64,000 nucleotides of DNA, from contig NC_037593.1 of assembly GCF_003073045.1 (NCBI RefSeq), forward strand, positions 10,216,735-10,280,734, written 5' to 3'. This stretch comes from Pomacea canaliculata (taxonomy: Eukaryota; Mollusca; Gastropoda; Architaenioglossa; Ampullariidae). The notes beneath the pieces are model-generated. The model was not told the origin of the DNA, made no database searches, and worked only from the letters and a program-made list of their open reading frames with translations. Below, one piece after another: positions 38,766 through 53,700 of the stretch (position 1 is the first letter of the stretch; each line of letters begins with the position of its first letter). Position numbers and translations under genes: made by a program.

Positions 38766-41743
38766 CAAGACAATAATTTTTTCTGCAAAAGTTTGCCAAA
38801 CCACCAACATTCAGTTTGACAGTGAAGTGTAGACATAATTTTTGAAGCATCAATTTGTAAAATCTTTTAATGGGCAACTCCACCCAAAACCTAAATTAGG
38901 TTTAATGCATGCCACAGCAGTCATATAGCCTTTAATCATTGCATTTTCATGTCATAGTGATGAAAACCAAGCAGTAAATCACCAACATCCTGGGAGTTAA
39001 ATAGTAGATAATATGTTCTGAATTGTTTCTGCTCACAAATTCAGTTGCAAAATAGTTGTTTTTAAAATCACTTCTAAAACAGCCCATGCCCAGTTCAAGA
39101 AGTCTGTCTCATTTTGTTGGCGTGACTTTATGATAGTTCACCTTTGGTCTCCTTATGGTGGACTTAAATACGAGACTGGATCTGAGTCATGCTATATGAT
39201 GTCAAACAGAGTGCAGTGAGGAAAGAGCAGAACAAATTGAAGGATGCTGGTGAGACAAAAGATAAGGTTATGAACATGAAGTGCAACTGTGGCAACTCCT
39301 ATCTCAATATGGCAATTGTTTCCAAAGATAATGCCACTGATCAATGTGTGTCAAAAATATAAAAATGCTACAGTATAATGAAACAAATCTCCTTTTGCAT
39401 CATTGTAATCATGTTGAATTCAGTGGAACTGGAAGTACAATGTGTACAGTTTTTTGCACACAAAGCCAAATCCCGCATGCACCCTGCTTGCTCAAAGGTA
39501 GGATGCAGTCATGACATAATTTTTTAGCAACTCAAAATCATGAGCAAAAATAATTTTAAATCTATGAACTAAACTCAAAATTTCTAGTTGCATTTCCTTA
39601 AACCATGGGTGTTAAAATACCTTAAAAGACATGCATCCACACATTAGCAGGCAAAAGACAGCTGAACATGACACAATCATGATGTGTGCTTCGCCACTTC
39701 ACAAGCACATATGAGGTCACAGATAAACAAATGTAAAGGGAATATAAACTTCAAGTGAAAAAAACACACACAATAAAAAAAATCACAATTTAAAATTTTT
39801 CAAAAACAAAGTTTTCCTATGGAATTTAAAAAGCATTCCATGTTTTCATGATCTAAGCACTTGCTTCCTTGCACATCATGCCCTGCAAATCCTCTTTCAA
39901 TTTATTACTGCTCTTGATCTTTTTAACCCCACACACATTTATCATCACCATTTCTGCATGCACACCTATCACCATCTCAGACACACTCATGCATCCACAT
40001 AGATACACTTACCCTACTTTCCAACACCATGCAAATTATTATGAAACAAAATTATTTAACACATTCACCTATGTGTCACATCCCTGTTCGTTTTGTAGGA
40101 TTCAATGAGAGTTAAAATATGTGGTAGGGATGGGATGGATACTACAGCACAGAAGGACCAAATACATAGAGTTTCTGAGCACACCAGCCACACATCTCTC
40201 TTGTGCTTGACACTGTTTTCACTTAAGAACCATTCACTGTAGTGTTTTTGAGAACAAAGTTAAGTCACATTTGTCAGTCTCACTATTGGAAAAGATTAAC
40301 AGTTTATTTCCAGTCTACTGCTATTCACTGGGACTGATAGAGGGCCATTCACCCACCTGCTAATGTCACCAAATCTGTCATCTGTCACCAGATACAACAC
40401 TGCAAGGTTTGTTAAGTTTACAAGCCCCATCATCATTCACAGCTTGTCGAGTCAGTTGATTCTTCACAGAAAAAAGGATCTATTAATCTCATCAGGTCTG
40501 GTCAGCACTGAATGACTTCGCTTGAACTGTCATTTGAAAGGATTTGCCATTCTGAATTAGTCTATAAGAGGACCTTGCACCTCACCACCCAGACTTATTT
40601 TTCTCAATACACTCTGTGTACAGCAATACACAGTTACACTGTCTTGCTATTCCTATCACACATGGAAGCACAAAGCTAGAAATAAAGTTATTTGACAGGA
40701 AGATAATGCTTCTTTTTCAACTGTTTTCTCACTCAAATCTGATGTCTGAAAGATTATATCCTATAAAGCATCACCAGATGATTGTACTGGTGGCATCATT
40801 GAAGCAATCAAGTTTTATAAAATATGTTAAAACAAGTACCTCAGTAGTGCTCGAGTTAAGAAAGCTCAAAGCAACCTTTACATAGGACCTACTCATGCCA
40901 AGCTGCTTGTCTGGCATATTATCACTGAAAGCTAGAGTATTCTAGGTAGCAAGTACCTTTGTCTGTGTCTATGCATGCATGGACATAGTGTAGCCATCTC
41001 AAGAATCAATGTCTGTGTAACAATCCATCTGCAAGCAACAACTGTAGTGTAAATATCTATTATATACATTATTTTCAGAATGTAGCTCATCTGACTGAAC
41101 AGCTGCTTTTTTGTGCTTTCTAAAATATTACGCCAATTGCTACTGAGCAGCCTACTGAATTAATCTTTTAGATTTGGATATTTCCTTCCCTTTTACTTTA
41201 CTAAAAGAAAAAAGGCAATTTCTGACAAAATGTAACAAAAGTTTACTACAATATGTTTTCCTTTTCTTGTCTGGGCACCGATCAAAAATTCATTCTGACC
41301 CAACTGTCAGATGGCTTAATAAAAGTAAAAGGTGCAATATCAAACACAAGAAACACACTGTTCACTCACATTCTAAAGATGCAATGATCTGTTCACTCGA
41401 ATGTCACACTGCATTCTCTTCAGTCCACAACTTGGAAGATGGAAGTACCTTTGTATACTGGCCACAACATGTAGTCCACTGTAGCCTACATAAAGTTTTT
41501 TTCTTGATCCAGAAGCCAAAGGAACCCTTGTTTCCTGCAATGCAGTACAGTACAGACAGGATTCCTAATGAAGTTCTTCCAAGAAAAAAGGTAATGAGAT
41601 ATACCCTGGCAGATGACAAAAACCTGACAGCAGAGATCACTGTAGTTAAATCTGTCTGTCATTGTCTTCTTGCTCACAGGGATAATCTCTCTCCCATCAT
41701 CACACTTGATATCATTGATAATCCAGCAGCAACAACAGCTCAG

Positions 41744-44700
41744 CTACACCTCTAAATGCTTGGGGGCAGATGATTGAATAAATGGCTCATGCCACATTCG
41801 CCGCAGATCACCCTGAAACAGCAAGTAGTAGAATATCTTAAGACACACCAATCTTTTACAATGTATCTTTTGAATGTTGTAAATAAGCTGAGACTTAATC
41901 TATTCAATTTAATCCCATACTGCCAAATTTGCCCCTTTTATCCATCCCAAAACAGTTGACATAATAGGTCAAACTATTTACATTTCCTACAGCATGACTG
42001 AGAACTTTTGCCTATATTAACATTTGATTTGTGAGCTAATAATCTTCCTGGCAGTCACAAGGAGTAGGTTTAGTCTTTAATTATAACTCTTACTTCTTCA
42101 CCTTCTACTCAGTACAGGAAATCTAACTACTTCAGGGCAAATGAAATCTACTGATAACATGTCTGAGTCTCCAGCCTGACCTTGAGGTAGGCCATGGTTA
42201 GGAGAGGCAAAAGCGTGAAGGGCACCAGATACAGCAGTGCCGGTTGTGCTGCTTTGAAGACCTCTGACGACACTGTTGCTGTGAGCAGTCCTGTAACATC
42301 ATGTTGTAATGCTTGTATCAAGGCACATTCAATACCTGCCATAAAACTTGTCTACACTTCTGCTGCACTGCTGGTTGAATGCTTAAATTTTGCATTTAGT
42401 GTTTATCACAACATAATGGATGTAGGGAAGTGGGGAGCTGGGGAAAAAGTGAGAAAGGACAGGTCATCGGACCAACACAAAGATAAATAGCTTGTTTATT
42501 AAAATCTCTATTATTAAAAATCTTTATTAAAATGCAAGATCAAAACCATAGCTGTTATACCCAAAAACGATTTTTTTTTTAATTAAAAAAAAACAACATT
42601 ACAGAACACCTAACACATAATGGGTTACTGTAGCCACAAAGTGGAAAACTGATGCAGAAAAAAGTCTTATCGTAACGGAATTCCATGAATGCTTTAGCAC
42701 TTTTAGCAATTTCAAATCTTTTTACTTCCTCTCTTCTAATCACAAACTCAAGCCTTCACACAAACATACCAAGGAAATAGCCAATAAGTGAACAATGGAA
42801 GTAGGAGATCCGCTGCACATAGTTAGGAGGGGGAGGCACTCCAGCCTCCACAGATGTCAGCTGGGATTTTTTGTAGGTGTCATAACGCAGGACAAAGCAC
42901 AACAATAGGCCTGGCATTACCTGGTGGAGACAAATGTCACTGTAGAAATATCACAAAGCCATAAAAACTAACAGTGAATGCAATGGACCAATACAATTGT
43001 CAAATATCATCACCATGTGCTATGCTACCCAGGGATGCAAACAATATCATGACAAACAGGGACAATATCCACCAAAAAAGTCTTGCTATCAAGAACACAG
43101 TATGGAAAGTTGACATTATAACTGCACGAGGCTCTTCAATAATAAGACTGTCCAAATTCACAGGTATTGCACAAGTAGAGACTCTGCTAACAGAGGGTGG
43201 GTTTAAGAGTGGGAATTGGTGTTTAACACCAAGCTACAAGCTACCAACACTAAAGCTACATCATGGCATTCAGCCATCCCCATAAACAGCAGCTAAAGCT
43301 ACACTCACAATATCACCCAGTCCCAGCATGTTGAAATGGCTCGAGTTCTGTGAACTGTAAGATCAACAGAGGACACAGTCAAAATTTGACAAATGGCATG
43401 CTTGCATAAGACTTCAAGAAAGGTGCAGGCCAGCTAGTGGAAGCATTATTCTGACTACGAACACAAATCTAAAATAGTTATACAATGCTTTTCAATTTTT
43501 AATGAACAGTAAAAGTTAAAAGTTTGTTATCTTTTATACATAATTAGGCATGAGACTTAAATCATGCTTTACCTCAGGTGTCCCTATTGCTTTTTTAATG
43601 TGGAGTAACATCTGTTTACGACATTCTCTAACTGTATTTATTACAGGTAGCTTTGGAACACGATTATTCCAAGAATAATAAAATTCAGAAATAAATGCAC
43701 TTCTTTCTTGGTCTTTCAATCTTTCAAAATTTACCTATTTGGAAGTTATAACAGTAGAAAATTTGAATGCTAGTCATTTTGGTTTATAGGAACATCCAAT
43801 ATTTACTTTTTATTTTTGGGGGAATTTCAGTGACTTACCAACAAGACTACTCTTGACAAGCTAGAACATTAACTTTTATCACAGTAATGTTAAAAGTTTA
43901 ACAGTTTTACAAGAAATACAAATATGCAATTTAGAGAAAGGCATATAACTAACTGTAATATATGACACTGCCTCACCTGGGAAATACAAGTTTGGCTGGT
44001 AATGACAGTTTTGGAGCATCTCTGACAAGCCCAGTAAGATGAAGTTTTTTAGCAAACAGCCCAACCTAACAATGCACCATTTACAACATCATTTTAGTTA
44101 TTGGCAAATCAATATAACAATATAAAAGTATATTTAACAAGCCATTTATATTTTACCTCAAAATGATCTGCTTTCTGGAGTCCTAGATTCAAAATGTCAG
44201 GAATATAACAGTAAGAAATATCAATCAACATTTGTGTCTAAGCTGGTTATAAACAAAGCTGGGACATACTTACAGGGTTTTCTGCAGGCCTTGTAGCTAC
44301 CTTGACCATGACATTTGCACTGAATATATATGAGGAGAAAAAAACCTGCAACAAAAAATATTACTTCAAAATACTAGATGGCACTTAACATGCACTACAC
44401 ACAAAAGAGGACTTAGGAGCACCAATGTGACAAATGTATATTCAATATGACAATCACTGCTGAAGAGAAACACTGTTGTCTTGCTGATGATTGCAAGGCA
44501 ATCGTAAAAAAGAAAAGACAGCAAACTCTAGTGGTTGGCTGCAAAACACATCACTGGTCTGAGGCCTACTTGAACCTGTGGCTGGAAACCCCCCCCAACC
44601 AACCCAGCACCTGCTCTGCAGAAATGGGTACCTGATATCTGTGGGAGGGTGAAGACTATAAAGGGTTTGTTGTCACAAATTTGCTTTTAAAAAAAAATAT

Positions 44701-47700
44701 CATTCACAAGGGAAGGGACTGGAAAGCAGAACAGGTGGGTGGATGGTGACCGGCTAAAATTATTATGGCAAGAAATTTGAGAAACAGATACATCAGCTAT
44801 AAAAAGGGGTGTATTCAAAAACACAAATCAAAAGCATAATGCAGATGGAAGAGTAAAATAAAAATACCAAAGAAAGTGGGTCTCCAAAAGGCAAAGAAAT
44901 ATGACCTAAACCAGTCTTCTTTTGGTAAAATGTTGCACCAACTCAGAAAGACTGCAAATGGTAAAAAGTGATTGAAGTCATGGACTCTCCTCTCTTTTTC
45001 TCAGGGGAGCAAGGGGTAGAGGAGGAGGGGTACTACTATTACCTACCCATTTTGAACAGATTGTACACAGACATAAACACTTATTTGTATGATGCAAAGA
45101 TTACAAAACTATGTGTCTCTTAGTATTTCTTATTTCTGTTTTCCTCTACAAACAGATGAAACAGTGCATCAAAAGGACCAAATGGAGTGGTGATAATTGT
45201 AAGCTAAGATACACTTCACAGGCACTAGTGTAACTCGTTCACATAAATGCCATAAAAGCTTGATACTCAGAGGTAAAGCTTTTTCTACACGTAGGTACTG
45301 CTAGTACACACACACATATATGTATATACATATTTGAAAGATACAAACCCAGAAGACATCATAAATAAGAAGGCCAACCAAAAGCATGGTGGAGACTTTA
45401 AGACTGGGCAAGCGGACCAAGGCAATGAAGGCCACACAAAGACCCATGCCTAATGCTGAAAAGACAAGATTTCAATGACAATTAGAGGTTACTTTTGTAT
45501 GTATGCATGGATGCATATATAAAGTAGCATAATTTTGAGTGTGCATGTGTATATTACATGCATGTGTATGTATGCAAGATTGTATCAAAAGCATGCACAT
45601 TTGCATGTTCATTGTAAGAAACTCTGCCATGATATAAGTATGAGTCATGATACTGACCATCCATAAGCAGCCAGTGGCCCGTAAGAATCCAGACACAGAC
45701 AATCATGAAGGAGAGACAGAAAGCCACAATCTCTGCTGCTGTGAACCGGCCACACATTCCAAATGAGATCCTGCCATATCACATAACTCATGAGCCATTG
45801 TACTATATTACTACTAAGGCTTTCTGATTGATGGCAGCTATAGGTAAACATTTGCATTCACATACATGATAAACCCAACTGAACTGCTGCTCTCAATCCA
45901 GATTCATATACCACACTCTGCATCATCTGACTATCCCATTACATATACATACAAAGAAATACATATGACCACCAGTCTCAAGTTACAACAAAGAAATAAA
46001 CACAGGTCTAAGGTATGTTATAACAAGAAGAATCGTGTTCTTATCACACAATATTTAAATATACATCAGCCAGGCTAAAGTAAAACTAGCTGGACATAAA
46101 TGAAAGCAATACTTACTTTTGGGCCCCAGCACATGGCTGAATCATGTACTGGCACATTGGCAGCAGCAGGAAAGCAAATGCCACAGTGGCAAGGACTGGA
46201 GAAAAAAAAGCACACACTGCTTTCTATACATTGCGTTTTGTCTTCAAAGTCATGCACATTTACTTCATGTTAAATGCATGCACATGCATTAAGTGTTTTC
46301 CTCCAACATGGATGTCACAGAGGGATGACATGAGGCTAAAAAGCTAGCACAGCGAGGGTGGCCCAGTCCCATCTGTCCCATGAATAATAGGTTTTTTATT
46401 CTAGAAGAAAAGGGGAAGACCATATAATTAACTGTTGCTGGCCAGTGCTTCACTTCCCAAGGAGGGGGGGGGGATTGGTTTTTTACGCCGTGCCAGCAAC
46501 TAAGGCTATATTACGGCAAGCAGCCAGCCCTGTGAACAGATGCCACGTGCAGAGAAAGAACAGCGTGCCCGAGACGAGAAATGAACTCTGGGCAGCCAGC
46601 CTTCACTGTATTGGTGACAGACGCTAACCGTTGCGCCACCGGACCGCTACTTCCCAAGGAGACAGGAGACACAGCAAGTGGAGGGACACTACGTGTAGGG
46701 GAGTAAAGGCTGCATATTCCAAGAAAGGTGAAGTGGGGTTTGTTTTGTTTTGTTTTGTTTTGTTTTTGGGGGGGGGGGGGTATCTCGGATCGTTTTTTGT
46801 GTAAGTTGAATTTTTCCATTATTCTTCATACAGAGATATATATTACTAATTTGTTTCTGGTGGGTTTTTTTTTGTAACTATGGTAAGCGCAGCTATTTGG
46901 AGCTGGTTTTATCCTGGAGTATTTGGCCCAGGAATGTTGTGGTCGCTCGTCCCTAAGAGGCAACTCCAGTTTGTATGACCCGTTGGTAGGCGCAGCTATT
47001 TGGAGCTGGTTTTATCCTGGAGTATTTGGCCCAGGAATGTTGTGGTCGCTCGTCCCTAAGAGGCAACTCCAGTTTGTATGACCCGTTGGTAGGCGCAGCT
47101 ATTTGGAGCTGGTTTTATCCTGGAGTATTTGGCCCAGGAATGTTGTGGTCGCTCGTCCCTAAGAGGCAACTCCAGTTTGTATGACCCGTTCCCCAAGAGG
47201 AGATGCTATTAAGAAGAGAGTGCAATTGCTCATCTCAAAGTGGTAGTGCCAGTTGTATAACACCTGTTTCCCCAGAGAAGGTGTCTATAAAAGAAGAGAG
47301 TGCAGTCCCTCGTTCCAAGAAACAGCGCTGACTTTTTTTTTAATGTCTGTACCCTAGTGGAGGTGTCAGTGAATTGTCAGATTATTAGTGGAAAGTATAT
47401 AAATATAATTTCTTGGGTAATAATAATAAATGCAAAATTTGTAAAGTGTATGCTCACATTCCTAAGGAATATGCTCTTAGCGCTTAAGAACAAGAACAAA
47501 ACATGGAAAGCATATGAGAGACAGGAAAACAAATAAATAACATATGAACTATAAAAAAATAACAACCGTACTAACAAAGAATAAAATCAAATATAGAAAA
47601 CACAAAGAGAAATCAAATAACAAGAACAAGAGCTGAGAGTAATATGATATTGCAAAAGGGTGTGAAAAAGGACTAGCATTATGGGAAAGGTTGTTAGGAG

Positions 47701-50700
47701 TAATATTTACAGTAAAGGTGCATTTTCAGCTCACATTTAAAGGATTCAATAGTGAGTAGGTGGCAGATATGGAAAGGGAGAGAGTTACATTGTTTTGCTG
47801 CACGTTAACTAAAAATCCTGTGGCCATATGTCGTTGTTCTGGTGACAGGAAAAGATGATCATCACATGAGGAGTGCAGTTGTCTAGCTGAAATGTAAGGG
47901 AAGAGCCGTTCAGAGAAATAATCAGGGCAGGTGCCAGCAAAGAAATTAAAACACAGCACAGATAGTTTGTACTGGATGTGAGAATGAATGGGTAGCCAGT
48001 GCAAAAAACAAAGTAGAGAGGTGGCATGGTCCTGTTTCCTAGCTCTAAGCACCAGACGTGCTGCAGAGTTCTGTACTTTCTGAAGTTTGTAAAGAAGGTA
48101 TGCAGGACAGCCAGCAAGCAAGGAGTTGCAGTAATCAAGCCTGGATACAACAAACGCACAGACAAGTGTGTTGGTAGCATGCGTAGACAGAATGTGACAG
48201 GTGGCGCTGACACACAGTCTGCGTCCTATAAGTGAGATAGGAGTTGAACAACACTAGTGCAGGTCCAGAAATCCCTTAAAGGGTGTGTAGTCTATGAAGG
48301 AGCAGAGAGTGGTCAATTGTGTCAAATGCAGCAGACAGGTCCAGTAGAGTTAAGGCAGAAACATCACCACTGTCAAGGGCAGATAATATGTCGGTGGTCG
48401 CTTTAATTAGTTTCAGTACTGTGAAAAGGTTTATATGCTGACAGAGCATATAGGGGATGAGCTGGTGCTCTTGTAAGTAGGACTAGAGCCGTGTCAAAAC
48501 TACTTTCTCTATGATCTTTGAGAGAAAAGACAAGTTGGAAACTGGGCGATAATTGTTCAATACCTTGACATCAAGCATGAATTTTTTAAGAAGTGGTTTC
48601 ACCAAGGCATTTTTAAACAGAGATGGGAAAATACCTGATGACATGATGACACTTACAATGTTTGTGATGGCAGGAAGTAAAATATCTAAGCACCCAAGAA
48701 GAAGACTTGTGGGTATTGGATCTAACTGGTAAGTTGTTGGCTTGGCTTTCAGAATAATCGCCTTTATATTGGATTAGTGCAGTATCAGGCTCCAATGACT
48801 ATAATTTAACAGTGTTGAAAAAAGGACATTATCAAGAGTGAACAGTAAAAAGTGACTTTGTGATGGACTTTATAAACTTAAGTATTCTTTGTTAGCAATG
48901 AAACTGAAAATTAACAAACTTTACTTTTAGAATATTTGTTAGAGTTGCTAATTAGTAACTTTCGGTATTTATGTTTTTCTTGAACAATTATCATAGAATT
49001 TTATTAAGTATTTTACAATATTTTTGTTCATATAATTAAATGTATACAGGCCTGCAAAAGGGGCAATTAGATGTCTTGTTTTGTAAAGTAAAAGAATGCA
49101 CAACTGTCCAGGCAACTACGTGTTCGTGTCTGTGAATGTTCAGTGTGGTACTATTATTGTGCATATTATGCCTATCCACTGCATGGGTCTTCTAAATTTA
49201 AAATGCTTGAGCAATTTTCTTTGGTAAATACGTCTACTAAGATTAACTTCTAGAGGTATATACATTAATGGTGGTGTATCTCTAGTGGCATTTAATATAT
49301 TTGCATGGTATACATGCCTGAACATTTAGCTCTCATCTTTAGCTCAACATAGTACCCCTCCACAAGAATCCAACTTAAAAGGTCATAACTCAATTACACC
49401 ATACTCACTTGCAGTAAAAATGGCAAAAATCATCTGGAGGGAATCGAAAAAGAGAAACATGATAAGCAGAGATGCGGAGGCTCCAACAGGCAAGAACATG
49501 GCTTGGCAAGTGTCAATGGTCTGCATTTCTGTAACAAAAATTGAATCTTTAGATACATTCATCAGATTTTGCAAAATATTTGCACAGACAGGCTAGCAAA
49601 CAATGGAAGCAGTCTAGTGGTCTGAATACTGGCATTTGAACCTGGAGGCCCTCTGCTTTGACACCCATGTGGTGCAAGCCCACAAGCCACCCAGCCGTTG
49701 GAAATGGTAATGGACTCATCCGAGTACTGAGGGACCCATTGTAAAGATAACATTCAGTTAACTAGAGCACCAGGCATAGGAAGATAAGAAAACATAGGGT
49801 AGCAAACTGACAAAATTGCAGAGTACCTATAACTTAATAATAATAAAATTTGTAAAGAGTGTTCCCCATGTTGATGCAAGTTTGATGCTTTGAACACAAA
49901 AGACTATTAACTATCCAAGAATTGACTATCAAAGAAACATAAGCTTCAGCAAATAAATGACACAAACCAAGTGCATGGATGAAAATAAAGAAGTGAGGAT
50001 TGAGTGGAAAAATATGCTTGATTATGTACAATATCTCTCAAAGAAATTGGTTTTGAGCCCTGCTTTGAAGGCTTTGAATGCAGACACAGTCTGAAGAGAA
50101 AGGAGAACAGAAAACCTAACAGTAGGGCCCAAGAAAGAGTGCTGAATTTCTCCAGTCTAATGTGTGGCATAGTTAGGAGGGCAACATAAGCAGACCAAAT
50201 AAACCAACTTGAGTGGTAAGGCATCAGTTGCCCAGACAGGTATGCTCAGGTATGCCTTCAAGACAACAATATCATGGTCTATTGTTGTAATCAATGCAAG
50301 CTCAACTGGCAATCAGTGATGTTCATGGAGGAGGGGCGTAGTATGGTCTGCTTTTCACCAATGGAAGACAATATGTGTGGCATTATTATGAACCTGTTGA
50401 AGTATGTCCAGCAGGCAGTTAGGGAGATCAATGAGAGTTGGAGTAATCCAGCTGAGATAACGCAAAAGCAGACATGAGGTTTTTGGTAGAAGAAAATGAT
50501 AGGAAGGGTCAAGTAAGATGCGACTGATCCTGCCAAGCTGAAGGAAGGTGGACATAATAGACTGCATTGATGTAAGATTCAGAAATAACAATGAGTGAAT
50601 TTTGGACAGTTTAGGAAAAAGAGATGTTCACCCCAGAAAAAGTAAAAGTAGCAGAGGATGACACATTTCAGTTTATTTGCAAAGGCTACTGAAATGACCG

Positions 50701-53700
50701 AATGTAAATAAATGTAAAAATTGCAGACTTTTAGTGAAAATATCACTGCAGATTCTTCCTCAACCGCATTAAAAAAAAAAAATACTCACGAGATTCATTG
50801 TCTGTGGATGTGTATGGGGCTTTCTCCTTTTCTTTTTCCTTCTCTTTATTCTCCCTCTCAAGATTTAGTGATCTGTTGACAAATTTTCAAAATGAAAATG
50901 TGCCAGCAAAGCCTACCAAAAGGTCACATGTAATACAAAGTTTTTAAAAAACAGTGATTGTTACAACTTATGATTCATCTGTTCTTTTAACAAGCACTTT
51001 AGACAAGCAATGTTTACTGACTGTATGAAAATATATAGATTTTACATGCAGAGGCTAACATATTATTTTAATGCACCAAAAAAAAATATGTAGCTTAGAC
51101 TTTGTGTGGTTTTTTTTTTTTTTTAAACAGTATGCTTTACCTGAAGCTGCCATACACAATCAGCAGGATTGAAATGACGAAGGTTGAGAGGCGCGAGGAG
51201 TCTACTATACTAAATGCTCTGTGAAAAATATAAATCAAAAAAGATGTGGCAAACATTTTTTTTAGTCTAACATCCAATTATTAATTTTACTTACTGGAAT
51301 AGAAAGAAAGACAAGATTTTTTCCTCAAGATTACTAAAAAGGTGTATTATTTCTCGCAAAACAACCCAGATCAGTCTTTGTGTGCTCACTTTCAAAATCA
51401 ATAAAACTGTTCCTTTTCATGCCACACAACACTTCTTAATCTTTATCACACTAGTTCCATGTAGCACATCAAGTGATCATGACCTAGGCTTATTTGAAAC
51501 TTCAGCTGGGGTGGCCTCTATAATGCTGTAAATAAGGGTCCATGACGTTTGGGGAATCACTTGAACGATTTAAATCTTTGTAAAATTGCAACAATTTCTC
51601 AAAGTCATGGAATGTATAGAAACTAGACTTTTAGTTCCACTGCTGAATTACAAATATATAGAACACTGATCATTTGTCTGCTAACACCTTTTTAATGAAA
51701 TTTGTTTATTAAGTTTTAAATCCTCTATATCCATCTTCTTAAATACTGTTGCAAAGCACAAAACTTAAAGACAATGCATTTTGGAAGCAGTCTTACGTCA
51801 CTGTCGTTGTCTCACTGAGCTGTTCTTCACCCATTGTCAGTCAAGGACCTGCAACACCCAAGACACAGGTGCACTCAGCCTTCATCTTCAACAAAATTCT
51901 ATAAGCAAAATTTTACGGCAAGCAAAACACTTTCCAGTAATTGTAAAACCCCTCCCCACAATCACTGTCGCAAATTCCACACAGGCCATCAAACTTGTAA
52001 TATTCGAAAATGCACTCCCATGGAGTGTGTATCCCTGTATGCACATAACGATTAGAAAGAAAATGATTTTGTTGAGCAAAGATTAGGATCTTCTGTATTT
52101 TTGTTCTTCAGGGTAGGTTACTGATCATAACTAACTGCAGGGCAAACTTGCCATTTGTGATGAAAAAAAAAAAAATTAAAAATAAAGAGTAAAGACCAAT
52201 AATTGCTTACTAGAATATCTCTAAAAGATATGCTTTTGCTCGTGTTCATAGCAATAATCTAATAAAAAAAAAATTATGTTAGAGTCCAGGAGATATTGTA
52301 TTCTACTTTTTGTTTTAAAATTTAAATCACAATGTCAAGAAATGACTCTAAAAAGCAGGCACACAGACTTCTTGGTTTAGCCCAACAGAATTAGGGTTAC
52401 GATTATCATATAAGAGAGGGATAGATATTTTGCTAGCAGTACTAAGCTGTAGTGATTGCATCTATGCTAATAGCATTAACCTTCCTTTCAATAAAAGAAC
52501 ATAATGAGGTCTTTGTTTTGAGACAATTACTATTTTTATGTCTGCGTGTTTAATTTTTTTCTTTGTAAAAAAACTTTGAGCTAGACTTTGATGGTGGGGT
52601 AAAGGGCTATTTAATTCACTTTATTTTTATTATATAATAATGGTGAAATCTCTTATATTCCATATATTTTCTCCAGTCAGATACTGTAAAGCTGCACACT
52701 AAATTCAAGTTGATAAGTACTAACAAAATATGTCCTGTGATGCAGCTGAATTTTTCGGACAAGATGCAGTATTATTTTCATACAATGTGATCTTTATCCC
52801 ATCTTCAGAAGTACAGTTCTGATTCAGTAAAGCCTGCACTTTGCTAGGAGTCGCCTTTGAGGTCAGATAACCTGATTGCTAACTTTGTGAATGTGACACT
52901 GAAAAATATTACTATGAACAAACATATCATTTACAAATAATCTGAAAGTAGACTGCAGAAAAATGTTGAGTTACACTAACTCCTTTTTAAACCCTATGAC
53001 AATAACTTGTTCAGACATAATTATATGCAATCATAAACAATTCATCCCACTATAGAAGGATCTGTAATTAAATTTTAATGAGGAAATGACATAAACAGGT
53101 GTTACTGATTCTAAAAAATCCTACACTTCTCACAACAGAATGAAGTTCCAGTATATATGATGCAGTTTTTGTTTTGAAGACTTGAGCCTATCTTTGACAA
53201 TCTATGCAGCTGTGAAAGCAGACAAGATGCACCAACCACCTAGAACAACAAACCTCACACTACAATATTGTAAGAGTTTTAAATCCTCTGAAAATCTCAT
53301 TCAATAAAATTAAATCAAATTTCCTCAGCATTCCCTGAATCAGAATAATTCTTAAAATTCCAATTTGATTTTTACTTAATTGATGCATCCGAGCTTCTTG
53401 CCTACCAACCATCAAAAAATTTTGGATGTACTTTTGGGTGTCAAAAACGCTGCTGTTTATTGCTTTTGTCATTTGTGAAACAAAACAGAAGTAGGAAAAA
53501 TAATTCCAATGAATTTAATTATTCAATGATTAAATAACGTTATCTGCCTCTGTCCTTTCACTTACCAATCTTACCTAATTCTGCAGCTGTTACGTCACTT
53601 TTTTTTTAAACTGTGATCATACGATCATGTAGCAGACGACTTATCCAAACAAAAACAGGAGGGGGGGATCTTGACTCACATAATCATTACTTACATGCGA

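Larger units (their letters stand above)
35479..41743. other. Convergent ERAL1-SPPL3 region, likely long SPPL3 3' UTR
   Basis: About 6.3 kb lie between the ERAL1 poly(A) signal and the SPPL3 stop. No coding exon is supported. It holds a hAT MITE (37171-37549) and a LINE or SINE 3' tail (about 38707-38765). A 193-codon plus-strand frame at 41174-41755 runs antisense to the SPPL3 end and lacks recognisable sequence. Confidence 0.5.

Noticed and set aside
41174-41755. A 193-codon plus-strand open frame
   Set aside because: It overlaps the SPPL3 last exon antisense, has no recognisable domain, and its composition (many Ser, His, Leu) fits chance reading of AT-rich 3' UTR.
47809-48213. A second long minus-strand frame over the LINE at 47.7-48.2 kb
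   Set aside because: It is the wrong frame; the true RT-like residues lie in the neighbouring frame.
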